64,000 bases of DNA from Oceanicaulis sp. HTCC2633. GTDB taxonomy: Bacteria; Pseudomonadota; Alphaproteobacteria; Caulobacterales; Maricaulaceae. Position numbers and translations under genes: made by a program. Location of the stretch: positions 1,567,251-1,631,250 of the forward strand of contig NZ_CH672428.1 in assembly GCF_000152745.1 (NCBI RefSeq), in the 5' to 3' direction. Under the pieces are notes generated by a model. It made no database searches, was not told the DNA's origin, and saw only the letters and a list, made by a program, of their open reading frames with translations. This document shows, piece after piece, positions 27,346-35,381 of the stretch (its first letter is position 1; every line of letters starts with the position of its first letter).

Positions 27346-28107
27346 CTAGCTGGTGCTATATTCCTTCAGTACTTCCTTTATTGGGCCGTCAGATCGGATT
27401 GTTCCGTTATCAAGCCAGATTGCGCGCGTACAATTCTCCAAAAGCAAGCTCATGCTGTGTGAAGCCAGAATTACGATACCCGCCTTGCCCACAAAAGAGG
27501 CCATTCGCTCATTCGCCATTTTGCGAAAGCTTGCATCACCGGCAGACAGCCATTCATCCAATATTAGAATTTCAGGCTCGAAAGCAGTTGCGATTGCGAA
27601 ATTCAACCTCATCCGCATGCCCGCAGAGTAAGTCTCGACTGGAAGGTCCAGAAACTCGCCCAAACCTGTGAAGGCAGCAATCTCGGAACGCCGGGCTTCA
27701 ATTTCAGATCGTGAGTGACCTGACGCCAGCCCCCGGAGGGTTATATTCTTGTTTCCACTCGCTTCGTTGCGAATGCCGAGATTGATGTTCACTAAACTCG
27801 TAGTCCGGCCCCGCACCTCAACGGTACCGTGATCTGGCGGATAGATCCCGGCCAAAACCTGCAACAAAGTCGTCTTACCAGAGCCATTTGACCCGATCAG
27901 ACCGACGCGCTCTCCGGTTTCAACCTTGAACGAGACATCGCGTAGAGCTCTGACCCCTATGATTTGCCCATTCGGAGCCCTCAGCAAGCGAGAGGTGGCA
28001 TTGTACCCTTCCGAAACATCCAGTGTCGCTGACGCATCCAGGCTACTACTTGCCCGATTGAACAAGGGATAAGTTACACTTAAGCTTTTAACATCGATGA
28101 AAGACAT
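27346..28107 (-). CDS. wzt: Polysaccharide export ABC transporter ATPase (Wzt/KpsT type)
   Basis: About 253 residues from the ATG at 28107; a GTG directly after the permease stop at 28116 is an alternative. Walker A is [19 protein letters not shown]. The signature region is [15 protein letters not shown], the form typical of polysaccharide exporters, and Walker B is [25 protein letters not shown] holds the switch histidine. It powers export of lipid-linked polysaccharide through the Wzm channel at the inner membrane. It has no C-terminal carbohydrate-binding domain, so it is not of the Wzt type that recognises a modified chain end. Confidence 0.93.
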   Translation of the reverse strand: MSFIDVKSLSVTYPLFNRASSSLDASATLDVSEGYNATSRLLRAPNGQIIGVRALRDVSFKVETGERVGLIGSNGSGKTTLLQVLAGIYPPDHGTVEVRGRTTSLVNINLGIRNEASGNKNITLRGLASGHSRSEIEARRSEIAAFTGLGEFLDLPVETYSAGMRMRLNFAIATAFEPEILILDEWLSAGDASFRKMANERMASFVGKAGIVILASHSMSLLLENCTRAIWLDNGTIRSDGPIKEVLKEYSTS

Positions 28108-28116
28108 AAAGCGCAC

Positions 28117-28980
28117 TCACAGCCAATATGGCAAACGCCTGCGAAATGCAGCCGCAACGAGCAGAGTAATAGCACCAGATATAATAGTAATAATGATTAC
28201 TATTGCCCAACTTGTTAAACGCGGAGGTTCTCCCATTAGGGGCGCCCTCAAGACCTCCACATAATGAGTCAGCGGATTCAGGTCCGCGACGAATGCGCGC
28301 TGACCCGCCATACCCTCTCTCGACCAAAGTATTGGGGTTACAAATATCAGCAAACGACTGATGGACGTTACTAAATGGCCTAAATCTCGGTGCCTTGCAG
28401 CCGCCAAACCAAGAAAGTACTGAATGAATACTGCATTGACTAGGTACACGAATACCGCCGGAATAGCCCACAAGTAACTTATAGACGGAGTCCTTCCATA
28501 TAAAATCATTAAAGCAATTATTATAATAAACTGCATAGTAAATGTCAGCACTGACCGCGTTATACTGCGGTAGACATGGACCGAATAAGGCAAAGGCATT
28601 GCTTTAATCCAAATTTTTGAAGACGTGAAAACTTCACAACCATCTATTAAATTGCCAATAATAAATAGATATGCCGCGTACCCTATCGCTACATGGAACA
28701 CAAATTGATCCATTGGCATGCTAACAAAGCCTGAGAAGAAGTACGCAACCCCTGCTACGAACATGGCGAAAGAGACAAATAACCAAGATACTCCTAGCAG
28801 GCTCCTACGAAACCTGTGCTGGATCTCATCTTTAGCAAATTCGAACCATAGTTCAGCTTTCATCAGGCCCGATGCCATGTCGAGCAAGGCCCCACGCAGG
28901 CCTTTAGCCGCATGGGGATCATAGGTTTTCAGACGTTCACCCAACAAAGCGTCTACTCTCAGAAAAGCACGTGTGAACAC
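28117..28980 (-). CDS. wzm: Polysaccharide export ABC transporter permease (Wzm type)
   Basis: Up to 287 residues with about six membrane helices and the ABC-2 family core. KDEIQHRFRRSLLGVSWLFV before the first helix is the usual start of Wzm proteins. The GTG start at 28980 has no clear ribosome-binding site and gives an unusually long N-terminus, so the ATG at 28878 may be the true start. It forms the channel for the lipid-linked glycan together with the ATPase encoded next. The region from here to 25.7 kb is AT-richer than the surrounding genes. No O-antigen ligase or outer-membrane export gene is adjacent. Confidence 0.9.
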   Translation of the reverse strand: MFTRAFLRVDALLGERLKTYDPHAAKGLRGALLDMASGLMKAELWFEFAKDEIQHRFRRSLLGVSWLFVSFAMFVAGVAYFFSGFVSMPMDQFVFHVAIGYAAYLFIIGNLIDGCEVFTSSKIWIKAMPLPYSVHVYRSITRSVLTFTMQFIIIIALMILYGRTPSISYLWAIPAVFVYLVNAVFIQYFLGLAAARHRDLGHLVTSISRLLIFVTPILWSREGMAGQRAFVADLNPLTHYVEVLRAPLMGEPPRLTSWAIVIIITIISGAITLLVAAAFRRRLPYWL

Positions 28981-29217
28981 GTAATGGACTAGTCAGCACC
29001 TGTCTATCCCAGCCAACCGTGCACCACTCAGCCAGCACGCGCTCTGCATGCCTGATGCAGAAAAACTCCCTCCACCATGACGCAAGCACTAAGCTGGATA
29101 ATTGAACCCCTTCACCAACCATATGAAATAAAACGACAGGCTTCGTGACTTTTCTCCAAACTGCGAAGCTCATATGAGCAGGGTCACCCTTTTCGCTTTG
29201 CGCCAGGAATACGCATC

Positions 29218-30330
29218 ATGCTGCCTTTCATTGACCTCGCCGCCCAGCGGGCCCGTCTTCAGCCCAAGCTGGACCAGGCCATCGCCAAGGTGATCGAGGA
29301 AGGACGCTATATCTTCGGCCCGGAAGTCACCGATCTGGAAGAGAAGCTTGCCGCCTTCAGCGCCGCCCGGCATGCGCTGACCTGCGCGAACGGCACTGAT
29401 GCGCTGGCCTTGCCTCTGATGGCCTGGCAGGTGAGCGAGAAAGACGCCATCTTCGTGCCCAGCTTCACCTTCGCCTCCACCGCAGAAATGCCTGCGCATC
29501 TGGGCGCGCATCCGGTGTTTGTGGACATTGATCCCGAGACCTATTGCATGGATCCCGGATCGCTGGAGAAAGCGGTCGCCTGGGCGAAGTCGGAAGGTCT
29601 GAACCCGCACACCGTGATTGCGGTGGATCTGTTCGGTCAGCCAGCGGACTATCCGGCGATCTCGGCGATCTGCAAGGCGGAGGGCATGAAGCTGATCGCC
29701 GACAGCGCGCAGGGTTTTGGCTGCACGCTGGACGGCAAGCACCCGGTCGAATGGGCGGATGTGGCGACCATCAGCTTCTACCCCGCCAAGCCGCTGGGCT
29801 GTTATGGCGATGGCGGCGCGGTGGTGACCCAGGATGACGACTTGCAGCATCTGATGAAGTCGCTGCGCAATCACGGCGAGGCGGATGAGCGCTATTACTA
29901 TGCCCGCATCGGCCTGAACTCGCGTCTCGACACGATCCAGGCGGCGGTTCTGCTGCTCAAGCTTGAAATCTTCGCAGACGAAATAAAAGCGCGCAATGTG
30001 GCCGCCGACGCCTATGCCAAGGGCTTTGGCGATGTGGTGAAGGCTCCCAAGGTGATCGAGGGCGGCGTGTCCACCTGGGCGCAATATACCATCGAGGTGG
30101 ATGATCGTGACGCCTTCCGCGCCAGCCTTGCGGAGAAGAGCGTGCCGACGGCCGTCTATTACCCGGTCCCGCTGCATCTTCAGGACTGCTATGCGGCCTT
30201 CAAGCAGATGCCCGGCGGTTTGCCGGTGACGGAAGCGGCGGCCCATCGCGTGGTGTCGCTGCCGATGGACGCGTATCTCGAAGGCGACCGGTTGTCCCAG
30301 GTTATCGCGGCTGTGCGCGCATCCGTGTAA
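29218..30330 (+). CDS. DegT/DnrJ/EryC1/StrS sugar aminotransferase
   Basis: 370 residues, normal for this PLP enzyme family. The cofactor lysine lies in FYPAKPLGCYGDGGAVVT, and other family blocks are GRYIFGPEVTDLEEKLAAF, CANGTDALALPLMA and IADSAQGFGC. RIGLNSRLDTIQAAVL is also diagnostic. It transfers an amino group to a keto-sugar nucleotide. The start resembles WbpE-type enzymes (3-oxo-glucuronate aminotransferases), but no partner dehydrogenase or acetyltransferase is adjacent, so the sugar is uncertain. AGGAAT lies about 9 bases upstream of the ATG. It is divergent from wzm and followed by a clear terminator. Confidence 0.93.
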   Translation: MLPFIDLAAQRARLQPKLDQAIAKVIEEGRYIFGPEVTDLEEKLAAFSAARHALTCANGTDALALPLMAWQVSEKDAIFVPSFTFASTAEMPAHLGAHPVFVDIDPETYCMDPGSLEKAVAWAKSEGLNPHTVIAVDLFGQPADYPAISAICKAEGMKLIADSAQGFGCTLDGKHPVEWADVATISFYPAKPLGCYGDGGAVVTQDDDLQHLMKSLRNHGEADERYYYARIGLNSRLDTIQAAVLLLKLEIFADEIKARNVAADAYAKGFGDVVKAPKVIEGGVSTWAQYTIEVDDRDAFRASLAEKSVPTAVYYPVPLHLQDCYAAFKQMPGGLPVTEAAAHRVVSLPMDAYLEGDRLSQVIAAVRASV

Positions 30331-30389
30331 TTGCGCGACCGCAGTGCTTGACCCTTCAGGCGCGGCTTCCGAATTGTGAGACGAACCAG

Positions 30390-30420
30390 ACGGGCGGTCC
30401 CTCAGGGCCGCCCGTTCTTT
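30390..30420 (+). terminator. Hairpin terminator after the aminotransferase gene
   Basis: An 11-base-pair GC-rich stem (ACGGGCGGTCC / GGGCCGCCCGT, one G-T pair) with a CTCA loop is followed by TCTTT. It ends the rightward aminotransferase transcript and insulates the cysD promoter region downstream. The T-tract is short, but the stem is strong. Confidence 0.75.
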
Positions 30421-30548
30421 CGTCGACGGACCGCGATAAAAATGCTGCAGTGCACAGTCTCGAGGTTTTGCCGGGTTTCTGCGCTATGCAAAAGCTCATA
30501 AACTGACTACCACATCCGCTGATCCTTTCATGACCAAGGGGCGTCGTC

Positions 30549-31520
30549 ATGACCGACATCCAGACGCGCATCCGCACCTATGCGCAACGCTTCCAGAGCG
30601 GAGCCCAGCCACGGGCGCGTGAGCTTTCTCCACATCTCAAGGCGCTGGAGGCTGAGGCCATTCACATCATGCGTGAAGTGGCGGCCGAGTTCGAGCGTCC
30701 GGTCATGCTCTATTCGATCGGCAAGGACTCAACGGTCATGCTGCATCTGGCGATGAAGGCCTTCTTCCCGTCCAGGCCGCCCTTTCCCTTCCTGCACATC
30801 GACTCCTTGTGGGAGTTCCAGGCCATGGGCGAGTTTCGCGACGCGCTCAGCGAGGCTCTGGGGCTCGACATGATCGTGTGGGTCAATGAAGAGGGCAAAC
30901 AGCGCGAGATCAATCCGTTTACGGATGGGTCGGCGCTGCACACCCAGGTGATGCGCACCGAAGGGCTCCTGCAGGCGCTCAATGACGGGCGGTATGACGC
31001 CGCGTTTGGCGGCGGTCGCCGGGACGAGGAGAAGTCCCGCGCCAAGGAACGCGTTTTCTCCTTCCGCAACGCCGCCCACGCCTGGGACCCGCGCAATCAG
31101 CGCCCCGAGCTCTGGCGCACCTACAACACCCGGATCCGCAAGGGTGAGAGCATTCGCGTCTTCCCGCTGTCCAACTGGACCGAAGTCGATATCTGGCAAT
31201 ACATCCTGGAAGAGGACATTCCCATTGTCCCGCTTTACTTCGCAGGCGAACGACCAGTTGTGGAGCGCGACGGCACGCTGATCATGGTCGATGACGAACG
31301 GATGGTTTTCGAGGACGGCGAAACGCCGGAAATGCGCAAGATCCGCTTCCGGACGCTGGGCTGTTACCCGCTCACCGGCGCTGTGGAGAGCGAGGCGGAA
31401 ACGCTTGATGACATTGTTCTTGAAATGCTCACCGCGCGCACGTCCGAACGCGCAGGCCGCCTGATCGATTTCGACGAGGCGGGCTCCATGGAGAAGAAGA
31501 AGCGCGAGGGGTATTTCTAA
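30549..31520 (+). CDS. cysD: Sulfate adenylyltransferase subunit 2
   Basis: 323 residues. CysD belongs to the PP-loop ATP pyrophosphatases; [20 protein letters not shown] is the PP-loop and [20 protein letters not shown] the conserved CysD block. With CysN it makes adenosine 5'-phosphosulfate from sulfate and ATP in the cytoplasm. AGGGG precedes the ATG by 8 bases and the fused cysNC gene follows after 1 base. No sulfite-reduction genes (cysH, cysI, cysJ) are present in the window, while three sulfotransferase genes and cysQ are, so the product may serve sulfation as well as assimilation. Confidence 0.97.
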   Translation: MTDIQTRIRTYAQRFQSGAQPRARELSPHLKALEAEAIHIMREVAAEFERPVMLYSIGKDSTVMLHLAMKAFFPSRPPFPFLHIDSLWEFQAMGEFRDALSEALGLDMIVWVNEEGKQREINPFTDGSALHTQVMRTEGLLQALNDGRYDAAFGGGRRDEEKSRAKERVFSFRNAAHAWDPRNQRPELWRTYNTRIRKGESIRVFPLSNWTEVDIWQYILEEDIPIVPLYFAGERPVVERDGTLIMVDDERMVFEDGETPEMRKIRFRTLGCYPLTGAVESEAETLDDIVLEMLTARTSERAGRLIDFDEAGSMEKKKREGYF

Positions 31521-31521
31521 G

Positions 31522-33420
31522 ATGGCTGATGATGCAATCCGCGCTGAAGTCGCCGAACGTCTGACCCGGGCGGGGGAGAACGGGGTGCTGCGAGTGATCA
31601 CTTGCGGCTCTGTGGATGACGGCAAATCCACCCTGATCGGCCGACTTCTGTATGACTCCAAGCTGCTCTTCGAAGACCAGATCAAGGTGCTTGAGCGCGA
31701 TTCCCGCAAGCACGGCACTGCGGGTGAGGAAATCGACTTCGCCTTGCTGCTGGATGGCCTTGAGGCCGAGCGCGAGCAGGGCATCACCATCGATGTGGCC
31801 TATCGCTTCTTCAATACGGAAAAGCGCAAGTTCATCGTCGCCGACACGCCCGGTCACGAGCAGTACACGCGCAACATGGCGACGGGCGCCTCGACGGCGG
31901 ACCTCGCCATCATTCTGGTGGATGCGCGCAAGGGCGTGCTGACCCAGACCAAGCGACATACCTATATCGCCAACATGATGGGCATCCGTCATGCCGTTCT
32001 GGCGGTGAACAAGATGGATCTGGTGGAGCATTCCCGCGCCCGCTTCCACGAGATCGTCTCCGAATACCTCACCATCGCCGAAGATCTGGGCTTTGCGACC
32101 ATTACGCCGATCCCGATCTCCGCGCGCTATGGCGACAACATCTTCTCCCGCTCGGACGCCATGAAATGGCATGACGGCCCGACGCTCATGGAGCATCTCG
32201 AGCGTGTGGACACCAACACCGAGAAGGAAGCGGCCTATGCTTTCCGCTTCCCGGTGCAATGGGTGAACCGTCCCAATCTCGATTTCCGCGGTTTCTCCGG
32301 GACTGTGGCGTCAGGCGCCGTGGCGCCCGGCGATGATGTAGTCGTCGCGCATTCCGGCAAGGCGGCCAAGATCAGCCGTGTGGTGACGGCCGATGGCGAT
32401 CTCGAAACCGCGAGCGCGGGCGACGCTGTCACGCTGGTCCTTGATCGTGAAATCGACATTGCACGCGGCGACATGCTGGCGGACCCGCAGCAGCGCCCGG
32501 AAGTCTCTGACCAGTTCGCCGCGGAAATCCTCTGGATGACCGAGGAGGAAATGCTTCCGGGACGGTCCTATCTGCTCAAGGCCGGCGGACAGGTCTCGCC
32601 CGTATCGGTCACGACCCTCAAGCACAAGCTGAACGTCAACAGCTTCGAGAAAGAGCCGGGCAAGTCGCTCAAGCTGAACGAAATCGGCGTCTGCACGCTC
32701 TCGACCTCGCGGCCCATTGCCTTTGATCCTTACAAGGATCAGCGAGAGACCGGCTCCTTCATCCTGATCGACCGCTTCACCAACCAGACGGTGGGCGCCG
32801 GCATGATCGAGTTCTCCCTGCGCCGGGCCAGCAACATCCACACTCACGCCATGGATGTGGACAAGGCGCGCCGCGCCGACATGAAGGGCCAGAAACCGGC
32901 TGTGCTGTGGTTCACGGGCCTGTCGGGCGCGGGCAAGTCCACCATCGCCAACCTCGTGGAGCGCAAGCTGGCCGAAGCGGGCCGTCACACCTACTCGCTC
33001 GACGGGGACAATGTCCGCCATGGGCTGAACAAGGATCTGGGCTTCACCGATGTGGACCGGGTGGAGAATATCCGCCGGATCGGGGAGGTGGCGAAGCTGT
33101 TCGTGGATGCGGGCCTGATCGTGACCTGCTCCTTCATCTCGCCCTTCCGCTCCGAGCGTCAGATGGTGCGCGAACTGGTGGACGAGGCGGAGTTCATCGA
33201 GATCTTCGTCGATGCGCCGTTGGAGGTCTGCATGCAGCGCGATCCCAAGGGCCTCTACAAGAAGGCGCAAGCTGGCGAGATCAAGAATTTCACCGGGTTC
33301 GACAGTCCGTATGAAGCGCCCGAAAGCGCCGAGATCCACCTCAAGACGGGCGATCTGTCTGCAGAGGATGCGGCCGAGCGCGTGATCGAGACGCTGATCG
33401 AGCGCGGCTTCATTGGCTAG
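31522..33420 (+). CDS. cysNC: Bifunctional sulfate adenylyltransferase subunit 1 / APS kinase
   Basis: 632 residues in two enzymes. Residues ~20-440 are the CysN GTPase: [17 protein letters not shown] (G1), [17 protein letters not shown] (G3) and NKMDLV (G4). Residues ~455-630 are the CysC kinase: [18 protein letters not shown] for [18 protein letters not shown] and [15 protein letters not shown] for APS. The fusion makes APS and phosphorylates it to PAPS, the sulfate donor for the three sulfotransferases encoded in the window. CysN-CysC fusions are well known in alphaproteobacteria. A nested stem-loop lies between its stop and convergent cysQ. Confidence 0.97.
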   Translation: MADDAIRAEVAERLTRAGENGVLRVITCGSVDDGKSTLIGRLLYDSKLLFEDQIKVLERDSRKHGTAGEEIDFALLLDGLEAEREQGITIDVAYRFFNTEKRKFIVADTPGHEQYTRNMATGASTADLAIILVDARKGVLTQTKRHTYIANMMGIRHAVLAVNKMDLVEHSRARFHEIVSEYLTIAEDLGFATITPIPISARYGDNIFSRSDAMKWHDGPTLMEHLERVDTNTEKEAAYAFRFPVQWVNRPNLDFRGFSGTVASGAVAPGDDVVVAHSGKAAKISRVVTADGDLETASAGDAVTLVLDREIDIARGDMLADPQQRPEVSDQFAAEILWMTEEEMLPGRSYLLKAGGQVSPVSVTTLKHKLNVNSFEKEPGKSLKLNEIGVCTLSTSRPIAFDPYKDQRETGSFILIDRFTNQTVGAGMIEFSLRRASNIHTHAMDVDKARRADMKGQKPAVLWFTGLSGAGKSTIANLVERKLAEAGRHTYSLDGDNVRHGLNKDLGFTDVDRVENIRRIGEVAKLFVDAGLIVTCSFISPFRSERQMVRELVDEAEFIEIFVDAPLEVCMQRDPKGLYKKAQAGEIKNFTGFDSPYEAPESAEIHLKTGDLSAEDAAERVIETLIERGFIG

Positions 33421-33469
33421 GGCCTGAACCAGACGACGGGTCCTGTGATCCGTCGTCGCCCGTCAGGCC
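33421..33469. terminator. Nested stem-loop between convergent cysNC and cysQ
   Basis: An outer pair GGCCTGA/TCAGGCC encloses an inner 8-base stem GACGACGG/CCGTCGTC. There is no T-tract on either strand, so this is a weak terminator candidate or a bidirectional transcription barrier. It sits exactly in the 50-base gap where the two genes converge. Confidence 0.45.
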
Positions 33470-33470
33470 G

Positions 33471-34259
33471 CTAACGCGGCGGTTGGGCCCAGGCCACGAA
33501 GGCGCCGTTCTTGTAGCCCGCATCGGTCTTGCCGTAGCGGAAGGGTGCCCCCTGCGGATCCGTAACGACGCCGCCGGCGGCATTCAGCACGGCGTGTCCC
33601 GCGGCCGTGTCCCACTCCATCGTGGGTCCGAAGCGCGGATAGAGATCGGCCGCGCCTTCCGCCAGCTTGCAGAACTTCAGGGAAGAGCCCGCCGACACCG
33701 CCTCGGTGACGCCCTGGGCTTCGGCGAAGGCCTTCGTCTGTTCATCCGCATGCGACCGGCTCATCACGGCGGTCATGCCGGATGCGGGTTTCTCGCGGGT
33801 ATGGGCCGGTGAGAGTTTCTCAGACGTCAGGGTTTCCCCCGGTTCGAATGCGCCGGTAAAGGCGGTTTCACCGCCCAGATAGAGCTGCTTGAGGGCCGGG
33901 GCGTAGACCGCGCCCGCGACCGGAGCGCCGTCACGGATCAGGGCGATATTGATGGTGAACTCGCCGCGCTTGGCGATGAATTCCTTGGTGCCGTCAACGG
34001 GGTCGACGAGCAGGAACTCGTCCTCGACAGAAGGCCGGATGCCGGCCTCAAAGCTTTCTTCCGCCAGCACAGGCACATCCGGCATCAGCTCGGCGAGCGC
34101 CTTGAGGATGATGACTTCGGCGCGCTTGTCCGCTTCCGTGACGGGCGATTTGTCGGCCTTCTGCTCGGCGGTGAAGTCGCTCTCATAGACCTCCATCACC
34201 GGGATGGCGGCCTCCAGGCAGATCTGACCAAAGGACCGGGCGAGAGCGTCGAGTGTCAT
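33471..34259 (-). CDS. cysQ: 3'(2'),5'-bisphosphate nucleotidase CysQ
   Basis: 262 residues from the ATG at 34259, which has AGGA 8 bases upstream; a longer frame to 34409 lacks support. It is an inositol-monophosphatase-fold enzyme: the metal-binding VLAEES, LVDPVDGTKEFI and late MEWDTAAGHAVL motifs are all visible, and KSPVTEADKRAE is typical of CysQ. It removes the 3'-phosphate of PAP, the inhibitory by-product of PAPS-dependent sulfotransferases, giving AMP. Facing cysD-cysNC end to end, it completes a make-and-clear PAPS cycle in this island. Confidence 0.95.
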   Translation of the reverse strand: MTLDALARSFGQICLEAAIPVMEVYESDFTAEQKADKSPVTEADKRAEVIILKALAELMPDVPVLAEESFEAGIRPSVEDEFLLVDPVDGTKEFIAKRGEFTINIALIRDGAPVAGAVYAPALKQLYLGGETAFTGAFEPGETLTSEKLSPAHTREKPASGMTAVMSRSHADEQTKAFAEAQGVTEAVSAGSSLKFCKLAEGAADLYPRFGPTMEWDTAAGHAVLNAAGGVVTDPQGAPFRYGKTDAGYKNGAFVAWAQPPR

Positions 34260-34424
34260 GGTCAGATCCTTTAACTTTGAACTACATGCTTGCTTAGAAT
34301 GCCCGTCATCAGGATAGTGTGTCGGGTTGCAACTAGCTGTTTCGGTGGCCATCTCGACCTTACGCAAACCCAAGTTCAAGATCTTTGTCGTATTGACCGG
34401 TGACGCCATCCGCCAGGCCGCGGG

Positions 34425-35306
34425 CTAGACCCGCCGATCGCCCTTCAGAAGGCCCGAGAGCACCGCCTCGCTGGCGGTGTGGTCCGCCTTCAGCGCCATG
34501 GCGGCGAACGCTTCCAGATAGCCCTGCGGCGAGCCGGTGTCATAGGTCACGCCCTCGAACTTGTAGGCGTGGAACGGGCGGGTCTTGAGCAGGGTCTCCA
34601 TGGAATCGGTGAGCTGGATTTCCCCGCCGGCGCCGGGCGCCTGGTTGCCCAGAAGCTCCATGATCCGCGGCTCCAGAATGTACCGCCCCGAAATCATCAG
34701 ATTGGACGGCGCCTGATCAACCGGCGGCTTCTCCACCATGCCCAGCATTTCCAGCAGCACGCCCTTGTCCGCGCCCGGCTTGATGACGCCGTACTTGGAT
34801 ACGTCTTCCTCGGGCACGGCTTCAACCGAGACCAGGTTCCCGCCCGTCCCGGCATAGGCGTCGACCATGCCTTTCAGGCAGGGCGTCGCGCCATCCATGA
34901 TCATGTCAGGCAGCATCACGGCGAAGGGGTCATCGCCCACAAGATCGCGGGCGCACCAGATGGCGTGGCCCAGCCCCTTCGGCGCCTGCTGACGCACGAA
35001 GCTGCAGGTCCCCGCCTCGGGACGAAGCGTGTTCAAGGTCTCCAGGAGCGCCGTCTTGTTCTTCTGCGCCAGCGCATCTTCAAGCTCATAGGCGTGATCG
35101 AAATAGTCCTCGATCGCGCCCTTGTTGCGCCCGGTGATGAAGATGAAGTGTTCGATTCCGGCGGCCAGCGCCTCGTCGACGACATATTGCAGGGCCGGAC
35201 GGTCATAGACCGGCAGCATTTCCTTCGGAATGACCTTGGTCGCCGGGAGCACGCGCGTCCCAAACCCTGCGACCGGAATGACTGCTTTGCGAACGGCGCC
35301 CGACAT
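34425..35306 (-). CDS. galU: UTP-glucose-1-phosphate uridylyltransferase
   Basis: 293 residues from the ATG at 35306; AGGGGG lies 7 bases upstream. Another ATG three bases earlier and a frame to 35333 exist. The nucleotidyltransferase signature VIPVAGFGTRVLPATK and KEMLPVYDRPALQYVVDEA are those of GalU, as are GLGHAIWCARDLVGDDPFAV and the GMVEKPP lysine segment. It makes UDP-glucose, the substrate of Ugd encoded 2 kb upstream on the same strand. It follows glmS by 75 bases and is likely in the same operon. Confidence 0.96.
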   Translation of the reverse strand: MSGAVRKAVIPVAGFGTRVLPATKVIPKEMLPVYDRPALQYVVDEALAAGIEHFIFITGRNKGAIEDYFDHAYELEDALAQKNKTALLETLNTLRPEAGTCSFVRQQAPKGLGHAIWCARDLVGDDPFAVMLPDMIMDGATPCLKGMVDAYAGTGGNLVSVEAVPEEDVSKYGVIKPGADKGVLLEMLGMVEKPPVDQAPSNLMISGRYILEPRIMELLGNQAPGAGGEIQLTDSMETLLKTRPFHAYKFEGVTYDTGSPQGYLEAFAAMALKADHTASEAVLSGLLKGDRRV

Positions 35307-35381
35307 CATTTGCCCCCTGAGCATGATCCGCATGGTTGATAGCTTCTGAACCGTCTCGCCGCAATGTCTGCGCGAGCGCGA

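Noticed and set aside
28937-29173. 78-codon minus-strand frame upstream of wzm
   Set aside because: It overlaps the wzm start, lacks a motif and lies in the divergent promoter region.
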